Under the pieces are notes generated by a model. That model saw only the letters and a list, made by a program, of their open reading frames with translations. It searched no databases and was not told the origin of the DNA. Of a stretch of 5,014 nt of DNA, positions 1-5,014 are shown piece by piece. This DNA comes from Ruminiclostridium sp. (GTDB lineage: Bacteria; Bacillota; Clostridia; DSM-8532). The position numbers were made by a program, and so were the translations under genes. Location of the stretch: assembly GCA_003535195.1 (NCBI GenBank), contig DOHN01000127.1:37760-42773 (forward strand). Reading direction: 5' to 3'. Position 1 is the first letter of the stretch, and every line of letters begins with the position of its first letter.

Positions 1-51
1 GCTTGCTTGGGGTGCAAGAGGTCGCACGTTCAAGTCGTGTCACTCCGACCA
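1..51 (+). tRNA. tRNA-Pro(GGG), 3' part (5' end outside window)
   Basis: The window begins at tRNA nucleotide 26. The anticodon stem CTTGC (2-6) pairs with GCAAG (14-18) around the loop TTGGGGT (7-13). The anticodon is GGG at 9-11, preceded by T33 and followed by G37, as expected for proline; it reads CCC and CCU. The five-base variable loop AGGTC is at 19-23. The T-stem GCACG/CGTGT (24-28 with 36-40, one G.U pair) encloses the T-loop TTCAAGT. The 3' acceptor strand CACTCCG (41-47), discriminator A48 (usual for tRNA-Pro) and a genome-encoded CCA (49-51) complete it. The unseen 5' acceptor strand should read CGGAGTG. The identity is read directly from the anticodon loop; the D-arm and 5' half cannot be checked. 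Confidence 0.95.
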
Positions 52-53
52 TA

Positions 54-105
54 CGGAGTGTCCTTATAGGATTTGAATATCCTATCAAGGACACTCCGTT
101 TTTTT
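54..105 (+). terminator. Long intrinsic terminator of the tRNA-Pro transcript
   Basis: A perfect 12-bp outer stem (54-65 with 87-98, CGGAGTGTCCTT/AAGGACACTCCG) continues, past one bulged C at 86, into a 7-bp inner stem (66-72 with 79-85, ATAGGAT/ATCCTAT) closed by the loop TTGAAT. Seven Ts (99-105) follow directly. It begins two bases after the encoded CCA, so it almost certainly ends the tRNA transcription unit. The first seven bases of the left arm equal the expected 5' acceptor strand of the tRNA, so this arm could also pair with tRNA bases 41-47. Confidence 0.93.
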
Positions 106-106
106 A

Positions 107-224
107 CGCTAAAAAAGGGATAGGGGTTACGATTTCTGATTTCCAGCCCCTCCGATACACAGAGCAGCTTTACCTTGTATTCATTAATATTATTCTTAAT
201 CCATGCAAGAAAAAAGCCTAATTT
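107..224. other. Intergenic stretch without a supportable gene
   Basis: No open frame here has a ribosome binding site. The only structure seen is a weak hairpin, AGGGGTT (122-128) with AGCCCCT (145-151), seven pairs including one G.U, with a 16-base loop and no T-run after it. A minus-strand frame is open from about 271 down through the terminator and tRNA, but it has no start codon in the unique region and is judged accidental. Confidence 0.5.
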
Positions 225-255
225 TTGATTGAATTCTATATAAAAGGTATATAAT
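225..255 (+). promoter_or_regulatory. Candidate upstream promoter (P1) of the AbrB-like gene
   Basis: A -35-like TTGATT (225-230) lies upstream of GGTATATAAT. The spacer is 17 bases if the -10 is read as TATATA (248-253) and 19 bases if it is TATAAT (250-255). An alternative -35 TTGAAT (229-234) would give only 15 bases to TATAAT. Hexamer matches are good but the spacing is not ideal for the best -10, so this is a weaker candidate than the promoter just downstream. Confidence 0.4.
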
Positions 256-268
256 TTTAACTTTTGTA

Positions 269-296
269 TTCACAATATGACAATTTATGATATAAT
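269..296 (+). promoter_or_regulatory. Candidate main sigma-A promoter (P2) of the AbrB-like gene
   Basis: A consensus TATAAT -10 (291-296) is preceded by the extended -10 dinucleotide TG (288-289, TGATATAAT). A -35 TTCACA (269-274, five of six matches to TTGACA) sits 16 bases upstream. The predicted start near 303 gives a leader of about 44 bases that contains a T8 tract (323-330) and the ribosome binding site. The whole region is AT-rich, the kind of DNA AbrB proteins bind, so autoregulation is plausible but inferred. Confidence 0.6.
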
Positions 297-346
297 TCAA
301 AATGTACAGAAAAATCACCCACTTTTTTTTCTAAGGAGGAAATTCT

Positions 347-586
347 ATGAGGGCTACCGGATATGTGAGAAAACTGGATTCACTAGGAAGAATTGTATTA
401 CCAAAGTCCCTGCGTAAAGAGCTCAGCATCAGCGAAGGCGATGATATTGAAATGTATGTTAACGATGATGGTAATGTAGTACTGGACAAATATATTCCGC
501 GCTGTGTGTTTTGCGATGTAGCGAGAACCGATGTTATAGATTTTAAGGGAAAAGTAATTTGCAGAGATTGCCTTAAAGAGATGTAG
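347..586 (+). CDS. AbrB/SpoVT-family transcriptional regulator with four-cysteine C-terminal tail
   Basis: This encodes a 79-residue DNA-binding regulator. Residues 1-50 form the swapped-hairpin AbrB N-terminal domain, recognisable from GYVRKLDSLGRIVLPKSLRK. It keeps the basic residues R8, R15 and R23 known to matter in Bacillus AbrB, with K24 in place of Arg. The C-terminal part differs from Bacillus AbrB: it carries CVFC (C53, C56) and CRDC (C72, C75), two CxxC knuckles that look like a small zinc ribbon. Such tails occur in clostridial AbrB-like proteins. The start is supported by AAGGAGG at 333-339, seven bases before the ATG. The gene has its own promoter candidates and terminator, so it is probably monocistronic. 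Family members are dimers or tetramers that bind AT-rich DNA and commonly repress transition-state genes. The targets here are unknown, and an assignment to abrB, abh or spoVT cannot be made from sequence alone. Confidence 0.93.
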   Translation: MRATGYVRKLDSLGRIVLPKSLRKELSISEGDDIEMYVNDDGNVVLDKYIPRCVFCDVARTDVIDFKGKVICRDCLKEM

Positions 587-607
587 TGTTTTTTGTACAG
601 ACCCTTG

Positions 608-635
608 AACGGCGGTATTTACTGCCGTTTTTTTT
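608..635 (+). terminator. Intrinsic terminator of the AbrB-like gene
   Basis: An 8-bp stem ACGGCGGT/ACTGCCGT (609-616 with 621-628, one G.U pair) has the loop ATTT and a run of eight Ts (628-635). It begins 22 bases after the regulator's stop codon. It separates the regulator from the downstream operon, although it lies only about 45 bases before the next start codon. Confidence 0.92.
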
Positions 636-669
636 GGGTATTAATATAGGAGAGATCTCTTTTATTTAT

Positions 670-676
670 GGAGGTG
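670..676 (+). promoter_or_regulatory. Ribosome binding site that selects the dNTPase start at 680
   Basis: GGAGGTG, a near-perfect anti-16S match, has its GGAGG core five bases before the ATG at 680. The earlier in-frame ATG at 668 overlaps this site. It has only AGGAGAG (648-654) at 13 bases, which is too far. The ATG at 680 is therefore preferred. Confidence 0.8.
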
Positions 677-679
677 CCT

Positions 680-1681
680 ATGAATATCCGGGAATATACT
701 GAGGAAATGGAAGAAAAAAATCTTTCCCGATTTGCATGTATTAATAGAAAGAGCAGGGGTAGGGACAGAGACGAGAAGCGGTGTGAGATCCGTACCGATT
801 TCCAGCGTGACCGTGACCGAATCATTTACTCGAAAGCCTTTAGACGCTTGAAACGCAAGACTCAGGTGTTTATATCGCCTGAAGGAGATCATTACAGGAC
901 AAGACTCACCCATACTTTGGAAGTATCACAGATTGCCCGGACCATTGCAAGAAGCTTGAGGCTCAATGAAGATTTGACGGAAGCTATTGCCCTGGGGCAT
1001 GATTTAGGCCATACTCCTTTTGGACATGCGGGGGAGAGAGTGCTAAACGAGCTCTGTTCCTTCGGCTTCAGACATAATGAGCAAAGCGTCCGTGTGGTGG
1101 AGTTTTTAGAAAAAGAGAGAGCCGGTTTGAATTTAACCTGGGAAGTCCGGGATGGGATCCGCTGCCATACAGGTGATATAATGCCCTCGACCTTGGAAGG
1201 CCAGATCGTACGCTTTGCCGATAAAATAGCCTATATCAACCATGATATTGAAGACGCTGTCCGCGGCGGCGTGATTTCTGAAGAGGATTTGCCCGGCGAG
1301 TGTTCGGACATACTGGGACGCACGCCGTCCATACGGATCAATAACATGATTGTCAATATTATAGAAAACAGCTTTGATAACAGTGCTGTTCAAATGAGCA
1401 GGGAATTTCTGGAGGCCACCGCCAGGCTGAGAAAATTTATGTTTGAGAATGTCTATATTGGTTCTATTGCCAAGACAGAGGAAGCAAAGGCTGAACGCAT
1501 GATCCGCGGGCTTTTCCTGTATCTGCTGGATCATACCGAACTGCTTCCTGATGATTTTCAGGCAGTTATAGAAAATGACGGGGTAGAGCAGGTGGTTTTG
1601 GACTATGTGGCGGGAATGACCGATCACTATGCTGTAAAAAAGTTCGAGGAGGTCTATATACCTGTTTCATGGCTCCATTAA
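680..1681 (+). CDS. dgt: Deoxynucleoside triphosphate triphosphohydrolase (dGTPase-like, HD domain)
   Basis: From the preferred ATG the protein has 333 residues, the usual size for the short Firmicutes dGTPase-like subfamily. Members cleave dNTPs, classically dGTP, to the deoxynucleoside plus tripolyphosphate in the cytoplasm. The metal-binding HD signature is complete: H78 (in RTRLTHTLEVSQIAR), H107-D108 (in ALGHDLGHTPFGHAGE) and D181 (in RFADKIAYINHDIEDA). The N-terminal block RRLKRKTQVF (55-64), HNEQS (132-136) and the C-terminal GMTDHYA (312-318) are also family hallmarks. An in-frame ATG at 668 would add four residues but has a poor ribosome binding site. It is the first gene of the inferred operon with dnaG and rpoD, where it could tune the dNTP pool. 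Substrate preference cannot be read from the sequence. No convincing promoter was found between the upstream terminator and this start; the best, TTTACT (618-623) with TAATAT (642-647), is poor. Confidence 0.93.
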   Translation: MNIREYTEEMEEKNLSRFACINRKSRGRDRDEKRCEIRTDFQRDRDRIIYSKAFRRLKRKTQVFISPEGDHYRTRLTHTLEVSQIARTIARSLRLNEDLTEAIALGHDLGHTPFGHAGERVLNELCSFGFRHNEQSVRVVEFLEKERAGLNLTWEVRDGIRCHTGDIMPSTLEGQIVRFADKIAYINHDIEDAVRGGVISEEDLPGECSDILGRTPSIRINNMIVNIIENSFDNSAVQMSREFLEATARLRKFMFENVYIGSIAKTEEAKAERMIRGLFLYLLDHTELLPDDFQAVIENDGVEQVVLDYVAGMTDHYAVKKFEEVYIPVSWLH

Positions 1682-1690
1682 ATGGGATGA

Positions 1691-1705
1691 GTTAAAATAT
1701 TTAAC
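1691..1705. repeat. Short AT-rich inverted repeat before dnaG
   Basis: GTTAAA (1691-1696) and TTTAAC (1700-1705) are perfect inverted arms around ATA. The repeat lies ten bases past the dNTPase stop and just upstream of the sigma-H-like -35. It could be an operator half-site pair or simple AT-rich chance; it has no T-run or GC content to act as a terminator. Confidence 0.35.
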
Positions 1706-1711
1706 GACCAA

Positions 1712-1740
1712 GAAGGAAAACAGGGCAATCTGTCGAATAA
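1712..1740 (+). promoter_or_regulatory. Candidate sigma-H promoter for dnaG-rpoD, overlapped by a Spo0A-box-like site
   Basis: GAAGGAAAA (1712-1720) fits the sigma-H -35 pattern RnAGGAwww. GTCGAATAA (1732-1740) fits the -10 pattern RnnGAATww. They are 11 bases apart, within the known 11-12 spacing. Transcription would start near 1746 and give a leader of about 15 bases that includes the dnaG ribosome binding site GAGG (1751-1754). TGTCGAA (1731-1737), the core of the Spo0A box, overlaps the -10. In Bacillus subtilis the sigA operon is known to have a sigma-H promoter, which supports the reading. It rests on consensus matching only. Confidence 0.5.
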
Positions 1741-1761
1741 TAAATTTTATGAGGTTACTGT

Positions 1762-3558
1762 ATGATATACCCTGAGGAGCTCATAGAAGAAATACGTCTG
1801 CGCAATGATATCGTTGATGTTGTTTCCAGTTATGTGAAGCTTGAGCGGAAGGGCAGAAGGTATTTTGGCCTATGTCCTTTTCATAATGAAAAAACGCCTT
1901 CCTTCAGTGTTGAGCCGGCCAAGCAATTTTTTTATTGTTTTGGCTGCAATAAAGGTGGAACTGTAATACAGTTCATTATGAACATTGAACATTTGGATTT
2001 TGTAGAGGCTGTGAAGCACCTTGCCGAACGGGCGGGAATCGCTCTTCCGGAACCTGAGGATGCGGGAGAAAAAGAGAAGACTTATAGACGGAAGGAAATT
2101 CTTAACCTGAATAAGGAAGCAGCTCGTTTTTACTTTTCAGTGCTGGCTGGTAAAAGCGGGATTGCGGCACAAAGCTACCTAAAAAAACGGGGTCTTACTG
2201 AAAAAACTATTTGTCAATTTGGTCTGGGCTTGGCACCGGCCAGTTGGAATGAACTTTCAGAACTGCTGCTGTCTAAAGGGGCGTCTCAGGAGCTTTTAAT
2301 CTCGTCAGGACTTTCGCTCAAATCAAAAAATGGAGAACTGTATGACCGATTCAGAGATAGAATTATGTTTCCTATCTTTGATATCCGGGGAAACATCATA
2401 GGTTTCGGCGGTCGTGTCGCAGACAAAACGCAGCCCAAATATATGAATTCCCCCGATACGCCGGTGTATAATAAGAGCCGCGAACTTTATGGCCTTAATT
2501 ATGCTCGTCAGAGCAAAAGTAAGAAGCTTTTAATAGTTGAGGGCTATATGGATGTGATTTCACTGCACCAGGCCGGTATCGATTATGCTGTTGCTTCGCT
2601 GGGAACGGCTTTGACTCAGGCACAGGCATGGATTCTCAAAAAATATGCTGAGGAGGTAATTATTGCATACGATGCTGATTCCGCCGGGCAGGCGGCAACG
2701 TTGCGAGGACTTGAGATTTTAGAGCGGGCCGGGTGCTCGGGTAAGGTTCTGCTAATACCCGATGGCAAAGATCCCGATGAATATGTAAGAAATAATGGGC
2801 CCGAAAAGTTTAAGAATTTAATAGGTGGGGCAATATCCCTGTTAGACTATAAAATCAGAGTTCAGAAGAATATGCATAATTTGGATACTGTTGATGATAC
2901 ACTAAAACTGCTTAATAGTGTGGCAGATATACTGGCGGCTCATGACAACAGTATAGAGCGGGAAGTGTATGCAAAAAACTATGCCGAGCAATATGGAATT
3001 TCTTTGGAGTCTCTTCGAAGCGAGATTTTGAAAAGGATGAAGAAAGAGCAGTCGGCAAAGACCCGGAAAATTGCCTTGCCCAAATACGGAAGTGAAGGAC
3101 CGGGAGGAATAAATCCCCTTCGCATAGACGCGCGATACGGCGAATTAGAATATATGCTGTTGGTCCTGATCTGTATGGAAAATCGTTTGTACCCAAAGGT
3201 TTCGGCGGTTTACGGCATGGATTCTTTTCATGATACAGGTGCCAAAGAAACAGCGGAAAAGCTTTATGAAAGATTAGAGCAAAATAAAAGCTGTATTCTG
3301 GCAGAATTTCTAGATGAACTGGATCCGGCGGTATCCTCTTACCTGGTGCAGATATCTGCGACGAAGTGTGAATTTGAGGATACAGAAAAGGCTGTTAATG
3401 ACCTTTTGAAGAGGCTTGAAATTTTAAGACTTGAAGAGCTGCAGAAAGAAACAATTGAACGAATTAAAAATGAACAGGACGGCATTAAAAGGCAGGAGTT
3501 GGGGGTTGAATTCAGTAAGCGGGCTGAGCGTATTGCCGTACTGAAAAAGATGGACTAA
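1762..3558 (+). CDS. dnaG: DNA primase DnaG
   Basis: This encodes a full-length 598-residue primase, which synthesises RNA primers at the replication fork in partnership with the replicative helicase. The N-terminal CHC2 zinc-binding domain (about 1-100) shows C38, H41, C59 and C62 in CPFH and CFGC. The catalytic core follows, with the basic RNA-polymerase motif [15 protein letters not shown] (196-210) and GFGGR (214-218). The TOPRIM domain has E260 in VEGYMD, D304 and D306 in [10 protein letters not shown], and DGKDPDEY (334-341), the metal ligands expected for catalysis. The C-terminal part (about 450-598) is the divergent, helical helicase-interacting domain. The start is the ATG six bases after GAGGT (1751-1755). 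The gene lies 80 bp after the dNTPase gene and directly before rpoD, the conserved order of the macromolecular synthesis operon. No key residue is missing. Confidence 0.98.
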   Translation: MIYPEELIEEIRLRNDIVDVVSSYVKLERKGRRYFGLCPFHNEKTPSFSVEPAKQFFYCFGCNKGGTVIQFIMNIEHLDFVEAVKHLAERAGIALPEPEDAGEKEKTYRRKEILNLNKEAARFYFSVLAGKSGIAAQSYLKKRGLTEKTICQFGLGLAPASWNELSELLLSKGASQELLISSGLSLKSKNGELYDRFRDRIMFPIFDIRGNIIGFGGRVADKTQPKYMNSPDTPVYNKSRELYGLNYARQSKSKKLLIVEGYMDVISLHQAGIDYAVASLGTALTQAQAWILKKYAEEVIIAYDADSAGQAATLRGLEILERAGCSGKVLLIPDGKDPDEYVRNNGPEKFKNLIGGAISLLDYKIRVQKNMHNLDTVDDTLKLLNSVADILAAHDNSIEREVYAKNYAEQYGISLESLRSEILKRMKKEQSAKTRKIALPKYGSEGPGGINPLRIDARYGELEYMLLVLICMENRLYPKVSAVYGMDSFHDTGAKETAEKLYERLEQNKSCILAEFLDELDPAVSSYLVQISATKCEFEDTEKAVNDLLKRLEILRLEELQKETIERIKNEQDGIKRQELGVEFSKRAERIAVLKKMD

Positions 3559-3576
3559 TGAGAGATAAAGATAACC

Positions 3577-3587
3577 GAGGGGTGGAG
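3577..3587 (+). promoter_or_regulatory. Ribosome binding site favouring the rpoD start at 3594
   Basis: The G-rich GAGGGGTGGAG ends six bases before the ATG at 3594 and is the best anti-16S match near the gene's start. The earlier in-frame ATG at 3558 overlaps the dnaG stop as TAATG and could be reached by translational coupling. It has only a weak GATGG upstream, so 3594 is preferred. Confidence 0.6.
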
Positions 3588-3593
3588 AATAAA

Positions 3594-4907
3594 ATGGTTG
3601 AAATGAAGAAAAAGAATAACGGCGGAAAAGGTAAGAAAAAAGAAAAAACGCCCTCTTCCAACGGGCAGGAGATTGTTTCCGTAAAAAGGATAGAGAACGT
3701 TAATGATGATGAAAAAAACGATGTTGACGATATTTTATCATCCGGTATTGCAGCCGGTGACGATAAGCATCAATCCAAGGATGGCAGCCGTGATCCCAAG
3801 AGTACATTAAAAGAGCTTTCGGAAATAGGCAAGGAAAAGGGCATGCTGACCTATCACGAGATAGAAAATGCCTTTGAACGTGTGGATATTACTCCGGAGC
3901 AGATTGAGAAAATTTACGAAGTCCTTGAAAAAATGGGTATAGAAATTGTCGCAGACAATATTGAAGAAGAATTTGACGATATCACATTCATTAATGCAGA
4001 CAGCGATGCGGATACCGATAACGATGCGGATGGCGACAGTGAAACTGAGGAAATAGATATTTCCATTCCGGAAGGTATTAATATTGACGATCCTGTCAGA
4101 ATGTACCTGAAAGAAATCGGAAAAGTTCCGCTGCTTTCCAGCGATGAAGAAATTGAGCTTGCCAAGAGAATGGAGCAGGGCGATGAAGAGGCAAAAAAGC
4201 GCCTTGCAGAAGCCAATCTCCGGCTGGTGGTGAGTATTGCAAAACGCTATGTGGGCAGAGGAATGCTTTTCTTAGATCTCATTCAGGAAGGAAACCTGGG
4301 CCTTATCAAAGCGGTTGAAAAGTTTGATTTCCGCAAGGGCTTTAAATTCAGCACATATGCCACCTGGTGGATTCGCCAGGCAATTACAAGAGCCATTGCC
4401 GATCAGGCCAGAACCATTCGCATACCGGTGCATATGGTGGAGACCATCAATAAGCTTATCCGTGTTTCCAGACAGCTCCTTCAGGAATTTGGAAGGGATC
4501 CTACGCCCGAAGAAATTGCAAAAGAAATGGGCATGAGCGAGGATAAGGTTCGGGATATCATGAAGATTTCTCAGGAACCGGTTTCTTTGGAAACACCTAT
4601 TGGTGAAGAGGAAGACAGTCACCTGGGAGATTTTATTCCCGATGATGACGCTCCCGCACCGGCTGAATCGGCAGCGTTTACGCTATTAAAGGAACAACTC
4701 ATAGATGTATTGGACACCCTTACCCCAAGAGAGGAGAAGGTGTTGAGGCTGCGTTTTGGTTTAGATGACGGCAGGGCCCGGACTTTGGAAGAAGTGGGAA
4801 GAGAGTTCAATGTGACACGGGAAAGGATCCGCCAGATCGAGGCCAAGGCCTTAAGGAAGCTCCGCCATCCAAGCCGCAGCAAAAAACTGAAGGATTTTTT
4901 GGATTAG
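3594..4907 (+). CDS. rpoD: Primary RNA polymerase sigma factor RpoD (SigA)
   Basis: This encodes the housekeeping sigma-70-family factor, which directs RNA polymerase to -10/-35 promoters. From the preferred start it has 437 residues. Region 1.1 lies at about 69-119 ([21 protein letters not shown] onward). Region 1.2 is at 166-183 ([18 protein letters not shown]). Regions 2.1-2.4 are at 207-271, including [18 protein letters not shown] and the -10-recognising [17 protein letters not shown]. Region 3 follows, then region 4 (360-425) with the -35-binding helix-turn-helix [20 protein letters not shown] (399-418). It ends in the typical KKLKDFLD. Region 1.1 marks it as the primary, not an alternative, sigma factor. 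It is longer than Bacillus SigA (about 370 residues) because of a charged N-terminal extension of about 68 residues (polylysine, then acidic) and an Asp-rich linker at 136-153. An alternative start at 3558 adds 12 residues. It is the last gene of the operon with dnaG. Confidence 0.98.
   Translation: MVEMKKKNNGGKGKKKEKTPSSNGQEIVSVKRIENVNDDEKNDVDDILSSGIAAGDDKHQSKDGSRDPKSTLKELSEIGKEKGMLTYHEIENAFERVDITPEQIEKIYEVLEKMGIEIVADNIEEEFDDITFINADSDADTDNDADGDSETEEIDISIPEGINIDDPVRMYLKEIGKVPLLSSDEEIELAKRMEQGDEEAKKRLAEANLRLVVSIAKRYVGRGMLFLDLIQEGNLGLIKAVEKFDFRKGFKFSTYATWWIRQAITRAIADQARTIRIPVHMVETINKLIRVSRQLLQEFGRDPTPEEIAKEMGMSEDKVRDIMKISQEPVSLETPIGEEEDSHLGDFIPDDDAPAPAESAAFTLLKEQLIDVLDTLTPREEKVLRLRFGLDDGRARTLEEVGREFNVTRERIRQIEAKALRKLRHPSRSKKLKDFLD
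4005..4040 (+). repeat. Two imperfect 18-base tandem repeats in rpoD
   Basis: GATGCGGAT opens each unit (4005-4022 and 4023-4040); 13 of 18 positions agree. The units encode DADTDN and DADGDS, the core of the Asp-rich linker between sigma regions 1.1 and 1.2. They probably arose by slippage or local duplication. Confidence 0.7.
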
Positions 4908-4935
4908 GTAATTTTTTAAACGGGATAAAAATGGG

Positions 4936-4962
4936 GCCGCCTTTGAAAGAGGGCGGCTTCTA
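4936..4962 (+). terminator. Hairpin after rpoD, possible (weak or bidirectional) terminator
   Basis: GCCGCC (4936-4941) pairs with GGCGGC (4952-4957). Three further pairs (T.G, T-A, T.G) close a GAAA tetraloop (4945-4948). The following TTCTAT is a poor U-tract. On the opposite strand the stem is followed, after CCCA, by five Ts (complement of 4927-4931), so it may serve convergent transcription too. It sits 28 bases past the rpoD stop, consistent with the operon's end, but readthrough is likely. Confidence 0.5.
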
Positions 4963-5014
4963 TACTGTTCGTGCCGTTATGTTTTAGCACTATGAGTGAT
5001 GTTTCGTACGCCCT

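Noticed and set aside
3..221. Plus-strand open frame of 72 codons starting TTG
   Set aside because: It starts inside the tRNA-Pro anticodon stem, runs through its terminator, has no ribosome binding site and shows no family resemblance.
1..271. Minus-strand frame open for about 270 bases with a protein-like composition
   Set aside because: There is no start codon in the unique part, and the frame continues straight through the terminator and the tRNA, so it is chance openness.
618..647. Possible sigma-A promoter for the dNTPase gene (TTTACT, 18 bases, TAATAT)
   Set aside because: Each hexamer matches only four of six positions and the -35 lies within the terminator hairpin; too weak to annotate.
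651..660. Perfect palindrome AGAGATCTCT before the dNTPase gene
   Set aside because: Ten bases with no extension on the flanks; easily explained by chance and too short to form a hairpin.
1133..1627. Minus-strand 164-codon open frame
   Set aside because: It is antisense to the dNTPase gene, has no ribosome binding site or recognisable domain, and the plus-strand protein is conserved throughout.
2209..2217. TTTGTCAAT, a Spo0A-box-like sequence inside dnaG
   Set aside because: It lies deep in a conserved coding region with no promoter elements nearby; expected by chance.
3558..3593. Use of the ATG overlapping the dnaG stop (TAATG) as the rpoD start
   Set aside because: Not excluded, but the upstream Shine-Dalgarno is poor while the ATG at 3594 has a G-rich site six bases away; kept as the alternative start.
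3914..4216. Minus-strand serine-rich 100-codon frame
   Set aside because: It is a shadow of the acidic, repetitive part of rpoD; serine runs arise from the complement of the Asp/Glu-rich codons.
4971..4990. GTGC...GCAC inverted repeat in the last 50 bases
   Set aside because: Only four base pairs with a 12-base loop; not significant.
4992..5014. ATG open to the window end, possible start of a next gene
   Set aside because: No Shine-Dalgarno precedes it and only seven codons are visible; nothing supports a gene.

Overview
The window looks like a chromosomal core region of a Firmicutes bacterium, most likely a spore-forming member of the Clostridia. The clues are moderately AT-rich DNA, strong AGGAGG-type ribosome binding sites, a CCA-encoding tRNA followed by a long intrinsic terminator, a clostridial-type AbrB protein with two CxxC pairs, and the gene order dNTPase - dnaG - rpoD. 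This order is the clostridial form of the 'macromolecular synthesis' (sigA) operon. The genus cannot be named from the sequence. No mobile element, CRISPR array or accessory system is visible.

Bases 1-106: the 3' two-thirds of tRNA-Pro(GGG), cut by the window edge, followed at once by a very long rho-independent terminator. The terminator's outer stem repeats the tRNA acceptor-stem sequence. Bases 107-346 hold no supportable gene. The first half (107-224) is featureless apart from a weak hairpin. The second half (225-346) is AT-rich and carries two promoter candidates, a U8 tract and a strong ribosome binding site for the next gene.

Bases 347-635: a small monocistronic regulator gene (79 aa, AbrB/SpoVT fold plus a four-cysteine tail), closed by a clean terminator.

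Bases 680-4907: three co-directional genes. They encode an HD-domain deoxynucleoside triphosphate triphosphohydrolase, DNA primase (dnaG) and the housekeeping sigma factor (rpoD/sigA). They are presumably co-transcribed and link the dNTP pool, replication priming and transcription initiation. The 80-bp gap before dnaG contains a close match to a sigma-H promoter overlapped by a Spo0A-box-like sequence. This would allow dnaG-rpoD to be transcribed separately from the dNTPase gene at the onset of stationary phase or sporulation, as known for the Bacillus subtilis sigA operon. dnaG and rpoD are tightly spaced (35 bp to the preferred rpoD start, or a 1-base TAATG overlap with the alternative start). 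RpoD carries a long charged N-terminal extension and an Asp-rich linker.

Bases 4908-5014: a GC-rich hairpin with a GAAA loop but a poor U-tract, then about 50 bases in which I see nothing.

Most of the window is ordinary core genome. The points most worth a second look are the sigma-H/Spo0A-like site before dnaG, the tRNA/terminator sequence overlap, the four-Cys AbrB variant and the unusual RpoD N-terminus.
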